Shown here: piece after piece, positions 24,561 through 31,643 of the stretch
Numbering within the stretch: position 1 is the first letter of the stretch
Layout: the number at the start of each line of letters is the position of its first letter
From: Bacteroidota bacterium
Lineage (GTDB): Bacteria > Bacteroidota > Ignavibacteria > Kryptoniales > JAKASW01
Direction: 5' to 3'
Length of the DNA stretch: 64,000 nt
Assembly: GCA_023381615.1 (NCBI GenBank)
Contig: JAMCQL010000067.1
Coordinates: forward strand, 62,001 to 126,000
Program-made: the position numbers and the translations under genes
The notes under the pieces: generated by a model
Database searches by the model: none
Told to the model about the DNA's origin: nothing
The model's input: only the letters and a program-made list of their open reading frames with translations

Positions 24561-24592
24561 TTTCTTATTTAAGAAAACATGAAGGGCTTATC

Positions 24593-24889
24593 ATGCCTGT
24601 GAGCAATAGGCTTGAGCCGGAGGCTCATCCGCCTCTGGAGGACATCAGCCTCAGGCCGAAAGAAAAATTTCAGGATAATCTTTTGATCGTCGGAGAAGTT
24701 GTAGAGACTATTGAAGACAAAGACAAACAGATACTCAGAGTAATATTGAGTTCAGGAAAAGTTGACGTAGTTGTCCAAGACGATCAACGGTTTCATTTAG
24801 GTGACGATGTTTTGCTTGAAGTTTCGATGAGAATCAAATCTGTAAAATCTGTCAATAGCCCGTCGTCCGGTGAGTTGTTGAAGCGCTGA
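24593..24889 (+). CDS. 98-aa protein under probable sigma54 control, unknown function
   Basis: ATG 24593 with GAAGGG upstream. The first about 20 residues (SNRLEPEAHPPLEDISLRP) are translated from a palindromic repeat inserted in frame. The remainder (NLLIVGEVVETIEDKDKQIL, VDVVVQDDQRFHLGDDVLLE) looks like a small beta-barrel domain of the OB/TOBE sort. No family recognised. Position between the activator and the hydrogenase suggests a linked role. Confidence 0.6.
   Translation: MPVSNRLEPEAHPPLEDISLRPKEKFQDNLLIVGEVVETIEDKDKQILRVILSSGKVDVVVQDDQRFHLGDDVLLEVSMRIKSVKSVNSPSSGELLKR
24611..24655 (-). repeat. 45-bp palindromic repeat inside the 24593 gene
   Basis: The reverse complement of this stretch matches 42281-42325 with two mismatches and contains GAGGCTGATG...GCGGATGAGCCTC. 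Its length (multiple of 3) keeps the gene open. A shortened relative sits in attC 8. Confidence 0.8.
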
Positions 24890-25278
24890 GATTTTGTCGA
24901 TTACTGCGCATTGTTCCTATTCATAGGGAGGCAAAAATTCTAAATGTTTAAAATCGATTTAATTTTCAATCTCTACCGGGTTTGATTCCCCGCCGCTCGC
25001 GGCGTTGTCATTCCCGTCCGAAGGACCCCGTCGGGGCATGTCCTCAGCGGGAATCTGTCCCGACGAAGGTCGGGATCCTTTGGATTTGTGGATGCCCGAT
25101 AGAAACGTTCGGGCATGACAGGATACCTCGCCGCTTGCGGCGAGGTAATTCAAGTTCTTAGTTTCTGGGGGCCAAATTGTGTTCTTTTCGGGATGATGTT
25201 TTTGAGGCGGTCAATTTAATCGCCCTCCATTTTTTTCTCTCTTCGATTTGTGCCCGTCATTCATTACGAAGTATCATC
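24890..25278. repeat. Gene-free stretch with several palindromes
   Basis: No coding signal. It contains GCCGCTCGCGGC, CCCCGTCGGGG, GTCCCGACGAAGGTCGGGAT (25057-25076, shared with metG), CCCGATAGAAACGTTCGGG and CCTCGCCGCTTGCGGCGAGG, i.e. a cluster of REP-like hairpins. They separate the 24593 gene from the hydrogenase promoter and may terminate transcription. Confidence 0.65.
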
Positions 25279-25317
25279 CACGGAAATCCGCTATTGGTTC
25301 ACGGAAATCCGCTATTC
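25279..25317 (+). promoter_or_regulatory. Tandem upstream activator sites of the hydrogenase operon
   Basis: Two copies of CACGGAAATCCGCTATT at 25279-25295 and 25300-25316, start-to-start distance 21 bp (two helical turns). Each contains the dyad CGGA-AA-TCCG. They lie 47-85 bp upstream of the -24 element, the usual range for enhancer-binding proteins. Confidence 0.6.
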
Positions 25318-25363
25318 ATTGCTCGACGACCCTCAAAATTCAACCATTATCAATCTATTATTG

Positions 25364-25378
25364 TGGCACTTGCTTTGC
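25364..25378 (+). promoter_or_regulatory. Sigma54 -24/-12 promoter of the hydrogenase operon
   Basis: TGGCACTTGCTTTGC: TGGCAC and TTGC with exact GG-N10-GC spacing, matching the RpoN consensus. Predicted start of transcription about 25390, some 48 bp before the small-subunit ATG. Confidence 0.8.
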
Positions 25379-25437
25379 GGAAGAACTCTCAGAGTTTAGT
25401 TTCGAAAAACCATTAAAATAAAAATTTGGAGGCATCG

Positions 25438-26538
25438 ATGAGTAAGAATCCTGTTACCATGTGGGAACACATGCAGGCGCAGGGTTACACCCGCAGAGAA
25501 TTTCTTGGATTCTGCAGCTGGATGGCCGCCTTTATCGGACTCGAAGCCACTGGCATCAGCAAAGTAGTCAGAGCGATGGAGACCAAACCGCGTCTGCCGG
25601 TCGTCTGGTTTCACTTTCAGGAATGCACTTGCTGCAGTGAATCATTTCTTCGGTCCTCTCATCCGATAGTCTCTAACATTATTCTGGATAAAATCTCCCT
25701 CGACTATACTGAAACACTTCAGGCCGCTGCCGGTAAGCAGGCGGAAGAAACCCTCCATGACACAATGAGAAAATACAGGGGCGAGTATTTGATGCTCGTG
25801 GAAGGTTCAATACCGACAGAAAATAACGGCATGTATTGCTGTATCGGAGGCCGCACGGCGTTGAGTATTGTCAAAGAAGCAGCTGCAGGAGCAAAGGCAA
25901 TTGTCGCGTGGGGAAGCTGTGCATCCAACGGCTGTATCCAAGCCTCAAAACCAAATCCCACCGGAGCCACACCGGTTCATAAAATCATAAGAGACAAGCC
26001 CATCATAAATGTTCCCGGATGTCCTCCAATAGCCGAAGTTATGGCTGGAACGATCGTTTATCTTTTGACATTTGACAGAATTCCCGAGCTTGACGGACTG
26101 GGCAGACCAAAGTCGTTTTATTCAAGAAGAGTCCACGATACTTGCTATCGCCGTGCAAATTATGACGCGGGATTGTTCGTTGAATCATTCGATGATGAAA
26201 ATGCCAAACGCGGGTTTTGTCTCTATAAAATGGGATGCCGCGGTCCGGTCACATATAATTCTTGCGGCGTAATCAGATGGAACGACGGAACAAGTTATCC
26301 GATTCAATCCGGTCACGGATGCATCGGGTGCAGCGAAGCAGGTTTTTGGGATAACGGTCCTTTCTATCAGCATCTTGCCTCATTCCCGGGATTCGGCATC
26401 GAATCCACTGCGGATAAGATTGGGCTTGCCGTTGGAGCCGTCACTGCAGTTGGAATTGCCGCTCACGCCATCTCAACGAACATTCGCAAGCGGGATCTGA
26501 TTCACTCAGAGATTGAAAGCAGCGAGGATCCAGAATAA
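25438..26538 (+). CDS. hyaA: [NiFe]-hydrogenase small subunit (group 1, HyaA/HupS type)
   Basis: 366 aa from ATG 25438 (GGAGG upstream). Tat signal YTRREFLGFCSWMAAF, then proximal-cluster cysteines ECTCCSES, WGSCASNGC and VPGCPP, followed by cysteines/His for the medial and distal clusters (FCLYKMGCRGP, NSCGV, GHGCIGCSEAGFWD). A C-terminal membrane helix is at about residues 320-340. Exported with the large subunit to the periplasmic side of the membrane for H2 oxidation. The last residues (SSEDPE) and the stop come from the junction with an inverted copy of its own 5' region, so the native C-terminus is altered. Confidence 0.93.
   Translation: MSKNPVTMWEHMQAQGYTRREFLGFCSWMAAFIGLEATGISKVVRAMETKPRLPVVWFHFQECTCCSESFLRSSHPIVSNIILDKISLDYTETLQAAAGKQAEETLHDTMRKYRGEYLMLVEGSIPTENNGMYCCIGGRTALSIVKEAAAGAKAIVAWGSCASNGCIQASKPNPTGATPVHKIIRDKPIINVPGCPPIAEVMAGTIVYLLTFDRIPELDGLGRPKSFYSRRVHDTCYRRANYDAGLFVESFDDENAKRGFCLYKMGCRGPVTYNSCGVIRWNDGTSYPIQSGHGCIGCSEAGFWDNGPFYQHLASFPGFGIESTADKIGLAVGAVTAVGIAAHAISTNIRKRDLIHSEIESSEDPE
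25540..25689 (+). repeat. 150-bp inverted repeat, left arm (inside hyaA)
   Basis: Codes for residues LEATGISKVVRAMETK through SNIILD of the small subunit. The reverse complement is present at 26528-26677 with no mismatch that I could find, 838 bp away. Confidence 0.9.
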
Positions 26539-26677
26539 TGTTAGAGACTATCGGATGAGAGGACCGAAGAAATGATTCACTGCAGCAAGTGCATTCCTGA
26601 AAGTGAAACCAGACGACCGGCAGACGCGGTTTGGTCTCCATCGCTCTGACTACTTTGCTGATGCCAGTGGCTTCGAG
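26528..26677 (-). repeat. 150-bp inverted repeat, right arm (hyaA-hyaB junction)
   Basis: Inverted copy of 25540-25689. It replaces the end of hyaA, the intergenic region and about the first 50 codons of hyaB. The minus strand therefore encodes the small-subunit segment METKPRLPVVWFHFQECTCC again. A sharp junction at 26677/26678 restores the native hyaB frame. Confidence 0.9.
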
Positions 26678-28270
26678 ATAATTTTGAAAGGACGCGACCC
26701 TCGCGATGCATGGGCATTCACCGAACGCTCATGCGGCGTTTGCACGACAGTTCATGCGCTGGCTTCAGTTCGCACGGTTGAAGACGCGCTTGACATTAAA
26801 GTCCCGCCAAACGCCGAGTTAATCAGAAACTTGATGTTTTGTGCTCAATATATGCAGGACCACGTTGTTCATTTCTATCATCTTCACGCGATGGATTGGG
26901 TCGATGTCGTCAGCGCTTTGAAAGCGGACCCGCAAAAGACCTCTCAAGTTCAGCAAAGCATTTCTGATTGGCCTAGGAGTTCGCCGAAGTATTTTTCCGA
27001 TCTGCAAAAAAGACTAACCGCATTTGTGGAAAGCGGACAGCTTGGAATTTTCGCCAACGGATATTGGGGACATCCTGCATACAAACTTCCTCCTGAAGTG
27101 AATTTGCTCGGTGTTGCTCACTACCTTGAAGCACTGGAGTGGCAAAAAGAAATAGTGAAGATTCACACCATCTTTGGCGGAAAAAACCCGCACCCAAATT
27201 ATCTCGTTGGCGGAATGCCCAGCGCGATTGATATCAATCAGGCAAACGCGATTAATTCCGAAAGATTAGCTTACGTCGGAACTCTTTTGGATCAGGCAAA
27301 AGACTTTATCGAAAAAGTATATTTACCCGATCTTCTGGCGATCGCGTCTTTCTACAAAGACTGGGGATCCTTGGGAGGCGGCCTATCAAACTACATGGCT
27401 TACGGCGACCTCCCGACAAGCGGCTACGCGGAAGTCAGCAAATTCAAATTTCCTCGCGGAGTCATCCTGAACAGAAATCTGAATGAGGTTCACGAAATAG
27501 ATGGAAAAGATGTCAAGCAAATTGAGGAATACATAACTCATTCGTGGTACGAATATTCCGACGGCGACCAGACAGGCAGACATCCATGGCAAGGCGAAAC
27601 CGTTTTCAATTTTACTGGTCCCAATGCACCTTATGATCATCTTAATGTCCAGGAAAAATACAGTTGGCTCAAGACCCCGCGCTGGAGAGGCAACCCAATG
27701 GAAGTCGGTCCGCTCGCGCGTTTGCTCGTGGCTTACGCTTCGGGCAGGGAGGAGGTTAAAGAGATTGTCGATTCAACTTTGAAGAATCTTAACGTCCCTG
27801 TGCAGGCTCTATTTTCTACGTTGGGCAGAACGGCAGCCCGCGGACTGGAAACAAAATTGGTTGCCGGATGGTCGAAAGAATTCTACCAAAGCCTTCTTTC
27901 AAATATTAAGAACGGAGATACGAGAACGTTCAACAACGAGAAGTGGGACCCAGAGACATGGCCGTCGGAAGCGAAAGGAGTTGGGCTTACTGAAGCGCCG
28001 CGCGGAGCATTGGCTCATTGGATCGTGATCAAAGATAAAAAGATTGAAAATTACCAGCTCGTTGTCCCTTCAACATGGAACGCTTCTCCAAGAGACAACA
28101 GAGGACAGATGTCCGCCTACGAATCGGCTTTAATCGGAACTCCTGTATACGATCCTGAAAAGCCGCTCGAAATACTCCGCACAATTCACTCGTTCGATCC
28201 TTGTCTGGCGTGCGCTGTTCATTTGTATGACGAAAAAGGGAAATACGTCACTCAAGTGCAGACCTTTTAG
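26603..28270 (+). CDS. hyaB: [NiFe]-hydrogenase large subunit, N-terminus replaced
   Basis: The native frame resumes at IILKGRDPRDAWAFTERSCG (L1 motif RxCGxC present) and runs to the C-terminal L2 motif DPCLACAVH plus the tail cleaved by the maturation protease. About 50 N-terminal residues, including the conserved RIEGH segment, are missing; the 25 residues before GFE are translated from the inverted hyaA copy. As read, the protein would probably not assemble. Either the assembly is chimeric here or the operon is mutated. Catalytic subunit of an H2-uptake enzyme. Confidence 0.9.
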   Translation: MKPDDRQTRFGLHRSDYFADASGFEIILKGRDPRDAWAFTERSCGVCTTVHALASVRTVEDALDIKVPPNAELIRNLMFCAQYMQDHVVHFYHLHAMDWVDVVSALKADPQKTSQVQQSISDWPRSSPKYFSDLQKRLTAFVESGQLGIFANGYWGHPAYKLPPEVNLLGVAHYLEALEWQKEIVKIHTIFGGKNPHPNYLVGGMPSAIDINQANAINSERLAYVGTLLDQAKDFIEKVYLPDLLAIASFYKDWGSLGGGLSNYMAYGDLPTSGYAEVSKFKFPRGVILNRNLNEVHEIDGKDVKQIEEYITHSWYEYSDGDQTGRHPWQGETVFNFTGPNAPYDHLNVQEKYSWLKTPRWRGNPMEVGPLARLLVAYASGREEVKEIVDSTLKNLNVPVQALFSTLGRTAARGLETKLVAGWSKEFYQSLLSNIKNGDTRTFNNEKWDPETWPSEAKGVGLTEAPRGALAHWIVIKDKKIENYQLVVPSTWNASPRDNRGQMSAYESALIGTPVYDPEKPLEILRTIHSFDPCLACAVHLYDEKGKYVTQVQTF

Positions 28271-28279
28271 GAGAAACAA

Positions 28280-28963
28280 ATGGAAAAAGCTATAATTAGA
28301 AGAGTCTATGTCTGGCAGCTTCCGGTAAGGATATATCACTGGGTAAATGCGCTTTCTGTCTCCGCACTTGCCGTGACGGGATATATCATCGGAAGTCCTC
28401 CCGCTTTCATGATCAGCTCGGAAGCATACGATTCATACTGGTTCGGCACTGTCCGCTTTATTCATTTTGTCGCCGCTTTTGTCTTCTTCTTCAACTTCAT
28501 ATTCAGGTTATATTGGGGATTCGTTGGCAATCATTTCTCCAACTGGCACAATTTCATCCCCACTACAAAAAAACAATTCAATGAGATTAAGGAAGTTCTG
28601 AAGATCGATATACTTCAAAGAAAAGGAAAGATAATCGAATCCATCGGTCATAACTCCTTGGCCGGCTTTACCTATTTCCTGGTCTTTATTGCTTTCTTGT
28701 TTCAGTCCGTAACCGGATTTGGAATGTACGCCGCGATGAGCAACTCGTGGTTTCCTCACCTCTTCGCGTGGATTGTTCCTTTGATGGGTGGCGACTTTGC
28801 AGTGCGCCAGTGGCATCATGCGATGATGTGGTTCTTCATAGTTTTTGCGATGATACATGTGTATTTGGTTTTCTACCACGACTATGTTGAAGGCAGAGGC
28901 ATCCTTTCTTCGATGGCTGGCGGCTGGAAGTTTATTGAAAAAAAAGGACTAAACGATTTCTGA
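28280..28963 (+). CDS. hyaC: Ni/Fe-hydrogenase b-type cytochrome subunit
   Basis: 227 aa integral membrane cytochrome b with four helices. Haem-ligand histidines are in VYVWQLPVRIYHWVNALSV, FIHFVAAF and QWHHAMMWFFIVFAMIHVYL. It passes electrons from the small subunit to quinone. It starts 9 bp after hyaB with GGAG upstream. Confidence 0.93.
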   Translation: MEKAIIRRVYVWQLPVRIYHWVNALSVSALAVTGYIIGSPPAFMISSEAYDSYWFGTVRFIHFVAAFVFFFNFIFRLYWGFVGNHFSNWHNFIPTTKKQFNEIKEVLKIDILQRKGKIIESIGHNSLAGFTYFLVFIAFLFQSVTGFGMYAAMSNSWFPHLFAWIVPLMGGDFAVRQWHHAMMWFFIVFAMIHVYLVFYHDYVEGRGILSSMAGGWKFIEKKGLNDF

Positions 28964-28987
28964 AAAGACTTAATAGTATAATATAAG

Positions 28988-29497
28988 ATGAACTCGTTTG
29001 ATGGCGCTTCGCAAAATTTGCTGATAATGGGAGTCGGCAACTTGCTAATGGGAGACGAAGGTGTGGGCATACACGCTGTCCAAAGGCTTGGGAGATTTGA
29101 ACTCCCGGAAAGAGTTGAAGTTCTTGACGGCGGGACCGGAGGTTTTCATCTCCTTTCGTTTCTTCAATCGTACCCGGTAATTATCATGGTTGATGCGACG
29201 ATGGACGAGAAAGCTCCCGGCACCGTTTCAGTTATCCAGCCGAAGTTTGCTTCCGACTATCCCAAGGCATTGAGCGCGCACGACATCGGACTGAAAGATT
29301 TAATTGAGTCAGCCGCTTTGCTCGGTGAGCTTCCCAAAGTCCACTTGATCACAGTGACCATAGATAAGATACAACAAGCTCAAGTTGAGCTTTCTCCGGA
29401 AATCGAGAATGCAGTTCCCATTGTGTTGGAGAAAATCCTCGAGCTAGTTAAAGCTATTTTAGTTGAAAAAGAACTGAAAGAGTTCAATCCTAATTAA
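28988..29497 (+). CDS. hyaD: Hydrogenase maturation endopeptidase (HyaD/HupD)
   Basis: 169 aa. MGVGNLLMGDEGVGIHAV (Ni-sensing Glu), LDGGTGGFHLL and AHDIGLKDLIESA are M52 family signatures. It removes the C-terminal tail of the large subunit after nickel insertion. The general hypA-F genes are not in this window and must be elsewhere if the enzyme is functional. Confidence 0.93.
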   Translation: MNSFDGASQNLLIMGVGNLLMGDEGVGIHAVQRLGRFELPERVEVLDGGTGGFHLLSFLQSYPVIIMVDATMDEKAPGTVSVIQPKFASDYPKALSAHDIGLKDLIESAALLGELPKVHLITVTIDKIQQAQVELSPEIENAVPIVLEKILELVKAILVEKELKEFNPN

Positions 29498-29563
29498 AAA
29501 GTCTCACAAGCTCCCTCACACCCTTATTAATGAGTTCATAATCTGAAGAGAAATGCAAACTGC

Positions 29564-29753
29564 TTATAACCCGCCGCTCAACCCGACCGCGTTTTCATTG
29601 CGGCATTATTCAAATTTTCGGGTTTGTTGACAAGGTTTGGCGTTGTTATTCGGCTTTGTTCTATTCAATAAAATTGTTAATAATTATTGGTAGTAGTTTT
29701 TCGGTTCGGCATTGCTTTTCGGGGCGGACGGGTGAAAAGCCACGCCGTTATGT
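29564..29753 (+). other. attC site 13 (190 bp)
   Basis: R'' TTATAAC at 29564-29570, R' GTTATGT at 29747-29753. Nearly the same body as site 8 without the inserted palindrome. It lies 66 bp after the hydrogenase operon, in the orientation expected if that block ended a cassette. Confidence 0.75.
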
Positions 29754-29831
29754 GCTTAAAAAATAATCTTGATGTTGTCCTAATATGGGCTTAAATTACG
29801 TCCAGAATAAAGACAATATAAGGATACAAAA

Positions 29832-30122
29832 ATGAAAAACATATTAGTCTCAAATGATATAATTCCCGTTGGTCAATTTAAATCCAGTTTAGCTAAATAC
29901 CTCAAAGAAATTCAGAACAAGCGAAATTCTTTGATAATCACTCAAAATGGTAAACCTGCTGGAGTATTAATTTCTCCTTCGGAATTTGATGAATTGAGAC
30001 AAACAAAACTCTTCATCGATTCAATTTCTCGTGGATTATCTGATTCGGAAAAAGGAGAAGTATTATCAACTTCACAACTTAGAAGTGAATTGCAAAAAAC
30101 GCGAGTTGGTAAAGGAAGATGA
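29832..30122 (+). CDS. Phd/YefM family antitoxin
   Basis: 96 aa. The N-terminal Phd DNA-binding fold is LVSNDIIPVGQFKSSLAKYL, followed by LIITQNGKPAGVLISPSEFD; the flexible C-terminus binds the toxin. It overlaps the toxin gene by 4 bp (ATGA). AT-rich cassette gene. Confidence 0.88.
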   Translation: MKNILVSNDIIPVGQFKSSLAKYLKEIQNKRNSLIITQNGKPAGVLISPSEFDELRQTKLFIDSISRGLSDSEKGEVLSTSQLRSELQKTRVGKGR

Positions 30123-30424
30123 AAATATTTTGGACAAAAGAAGCTTTACTTCGATTACAAGAAGTTGAAGAATACATATCGGGAGATAATCCTGTTGTAG
30201 CAATAGAATTTGTTGACAAGTTAATTTCGGTTGCTGAAACATTAATCGATAATCCAGAAAAAGGCAGAATTGTTCCTGAATTATCTCTTGAAAACATTGG
30301 AGAATTATTACATAAAAATTATCGAATTGTTTATTTGGTTAAGAAACGAACAATAGATATTCTCACTGTTTTTGAAGGACATCAATTATTGAAAAAAGAA
30401 GAAATATTTGAAAGTAAAAATTGA
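30119..30424 (+). CDS. ParE/RelE family toxin
   Basis: 101 aa. MKIFWTKEALLRLQEVEEYI, NPVVAIEFVDKLI and LLHKNYRIVYLVKKRTIDIL are the ParE fold with the basic C-terminal strand. Partner of the upstream Phd antitoxin. It probably targets gyrase or mRNA; ParE and RelE cannot be separated by eye here. Confidence 0.88.
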   Translation: MKIFWTKEALLRLQEVEEYISGDNPVVAIEFVDKLISVAETLIDNPEKGRIVPELSLENIGELLHKNYRIVYLVKKRTIDILTVFEGHQLLKKEEIFESKN

Positions 30425-30431
30425 TAAACGC

Positions 30432-30618
30432 ATATAACCCCGCCGCTCAACACCGACCGCCTCTTCGAGGCGGTCGTAGTGAGTTTAGCAAGGTAGGTTT
30501 ACAAAACAAGTTTTTTGTTCAAGGTATTCTTACTAAAAAGTATTTTTAAATTATTGACGTTGTCTTTCTAAGTTAGCCGTCTTTTCGGGGCGGCGTGTTA
30601 GCGGCGACGGCGTTAGCC
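30432..30618 (+). other. attC site 14 (187 bp), last of the second segment
   Basis: R'' ATATAAC at 30432-30438, R' GTTAGCC at 30612-30618. The GCCGCTCAACACCGACCGC arm and GTTAGCGGCGACGGC arm are complementary; a CCGCCTCTTCGAGGCGG hairpin is inside. One base downstream the panB fragment begins, as after site 12. Confidence 0.8.
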
Positions 30619-30619
30619 T

Positions 30620-30917
30620 GACATGCTAGTGTAGTGTCTCCAACGCTTTACTACTGGTACTTGAAAAACGTTGAACTCCTACGGAGGTTCGCAATAGTCA
30701 GGCTCAACTCCATAGGAGTTGTCCAAAGGACTCCTGCGGAGAATGTTTGTAGGAAGTGAAAAAAGAGCCCAATTACAACTCCGTAGGTCTACGACCTCGT
30801 AGAGGAGTTGAACGATAAGTCACGAGATTTATGAGACACTACACTAGGACTGACGCAGGATTTCAAACCGCGATTCGTACGCCGCTACGCAAACATAGCT
30901 GAAGAAATGCACAATGC
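30620..30917 (+). pseudogene. panB 3'-end fragment, copy 3, interrupted by a MITE
   Basis: GACATG at 30620-30625, then a 216-bp element, then GACTGACGCAGGATTTCAAA and on, encoding [20 protein letters not shown] and HNAF. It ends at about 30917, where it joins a restriction-enzyme-like remnant. The start is the same base as in copy 2. Confidence 0.85.
30629..30844. mobile_element. IS630/Tc1-like MITE (216 bp)
   Basis: Perfect terminal inverted repeats GTGTAGTGTCTC / GAGACACTACAC flanked by TA on both sides, within CTAG (30626-30629 and 30844-30847). That is the target pattern of IS630-family transposases. The interior holds nested palindromes (CTCCTACGGAG, AACTCCATAGGAGTT, CTCCTGCGGAG) and no ORF. 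It is a non-autonomous element; no matching transposase is in the window. Confidence 0.8.
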
Positions 30918-31185
30918 GTTCGATTTGAAGAAAGCGACCCGGAGCTTGACCATGCAGGAGACATTGATTATCTCGGGTGGGTTGGCGACAAGGCGTTCGG
31001 TATCCAAATAAAACCTGTAACGGCAAAAGCTAACTTCGGCAATCGAAAGGATGGGAGCCAGCTTTGATGATTTTAGCGGAAAATACTGCAGACGAGTATT
31101 TATCATGTTCAGCATCGACGACCAGATACGAAACGAAGAAGTAATCGGACAGATTGCGGAAAAGATCAAACGGCTTCATAAGTGA
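30917..31185 (+). pseudogene. Restriction-endonuclease-like remnant (MjaI-type?)
   Basis: Two frames: first ESDPELDHAGDIDYLGWVGD and FGIQIKPVTAK, then after a frameshift near 31060 SFDDFSGKYCRRVFIMFSID and EEVIGQIAEKIKRLHK to TGA 31185. The DIDY...IQIK arrangement suggests a PD-(D/E)XK nuclease, and the C-terminal pattern resembles MjaI-type enzymes. The 5' part is missing at the junction with panB copy 3. Confidence 0.5.
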
Positions 31186-31243
31186 AGCCGAAGAAGCCGC
31201 CGACCAACCTGAAAAACACATATAGGCACATTGAGGAGAGATC

Positions 31244-31435
31244 GTGGATGGTACGCGAAGAGAAAACATAAAGCCTGGACTCAAGGTCGCTATTGTTCAA
31301 AAGCGTGACCAGCGCACCGGCAAATTGACGGAGGGGATAGTAAAAAATATCCTCACAAACTCGTCCATACACCCGCACGGCATTAAAGTGCGATTGGAAA
31401 CGGGAGAAGTAGGAAGGGTAAAAAGAATTGACTGA
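31244..31435 (+). CDS. YwbE family protein
   Basis: 63 aa, GTG start after TTGAGGAG. RENIKPGLKVAIVQKRDQRT and GIVKNILTNSSIHPHGIKVR match the YwbE family (DUF2196), a small conserved protein of unknown function. Complete. Confidence 0.85.
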   Translation: MDGTRRENIKPGLKVAIVQKRDQRTGKLTEGIVKNILTNSSIHPHGIKVRLETGEVGRVKRID

Positions 31436-31643
31436 GAAAACGGCGAATAAAGCAGCCGATCTGCACATTTTCATCTCCGTTGCTTCTCTCACCCATTTAG
31501 CCTAGATTTTCTTCTGCGTGGTGAAACAATGAAAAACAAAATCCAATTCTCAAATCACAAGTTCCAATTGGGTGAAAGTCTTGTCAATTTTGATAATCAA
31601 AGTTTCACAAAAAACCCAAAAATCTTGAAAGCGAGATGATAAC

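Noticed and set aside
24545-24592. N-terminal extension of the 98-aa gene from TTG 24545
   Set aside because: The extension overlaps a sigma54-type promoter; ATG 24593 has a ribosome-binding site.
25271-25320. CRISPR-like tandem repeat before hyaA
   Set aside because: Only two 17-bp copies with 4-bp spacing; better explained as activator sites. No CRISPR array or cas gene was seen in the window.
26441-26641. Minus-strand ORF encoding a hydrogenase small-subunit segment
   Set aside because: It is only the inverted 150-bp copy of hyaA; no independent gene.
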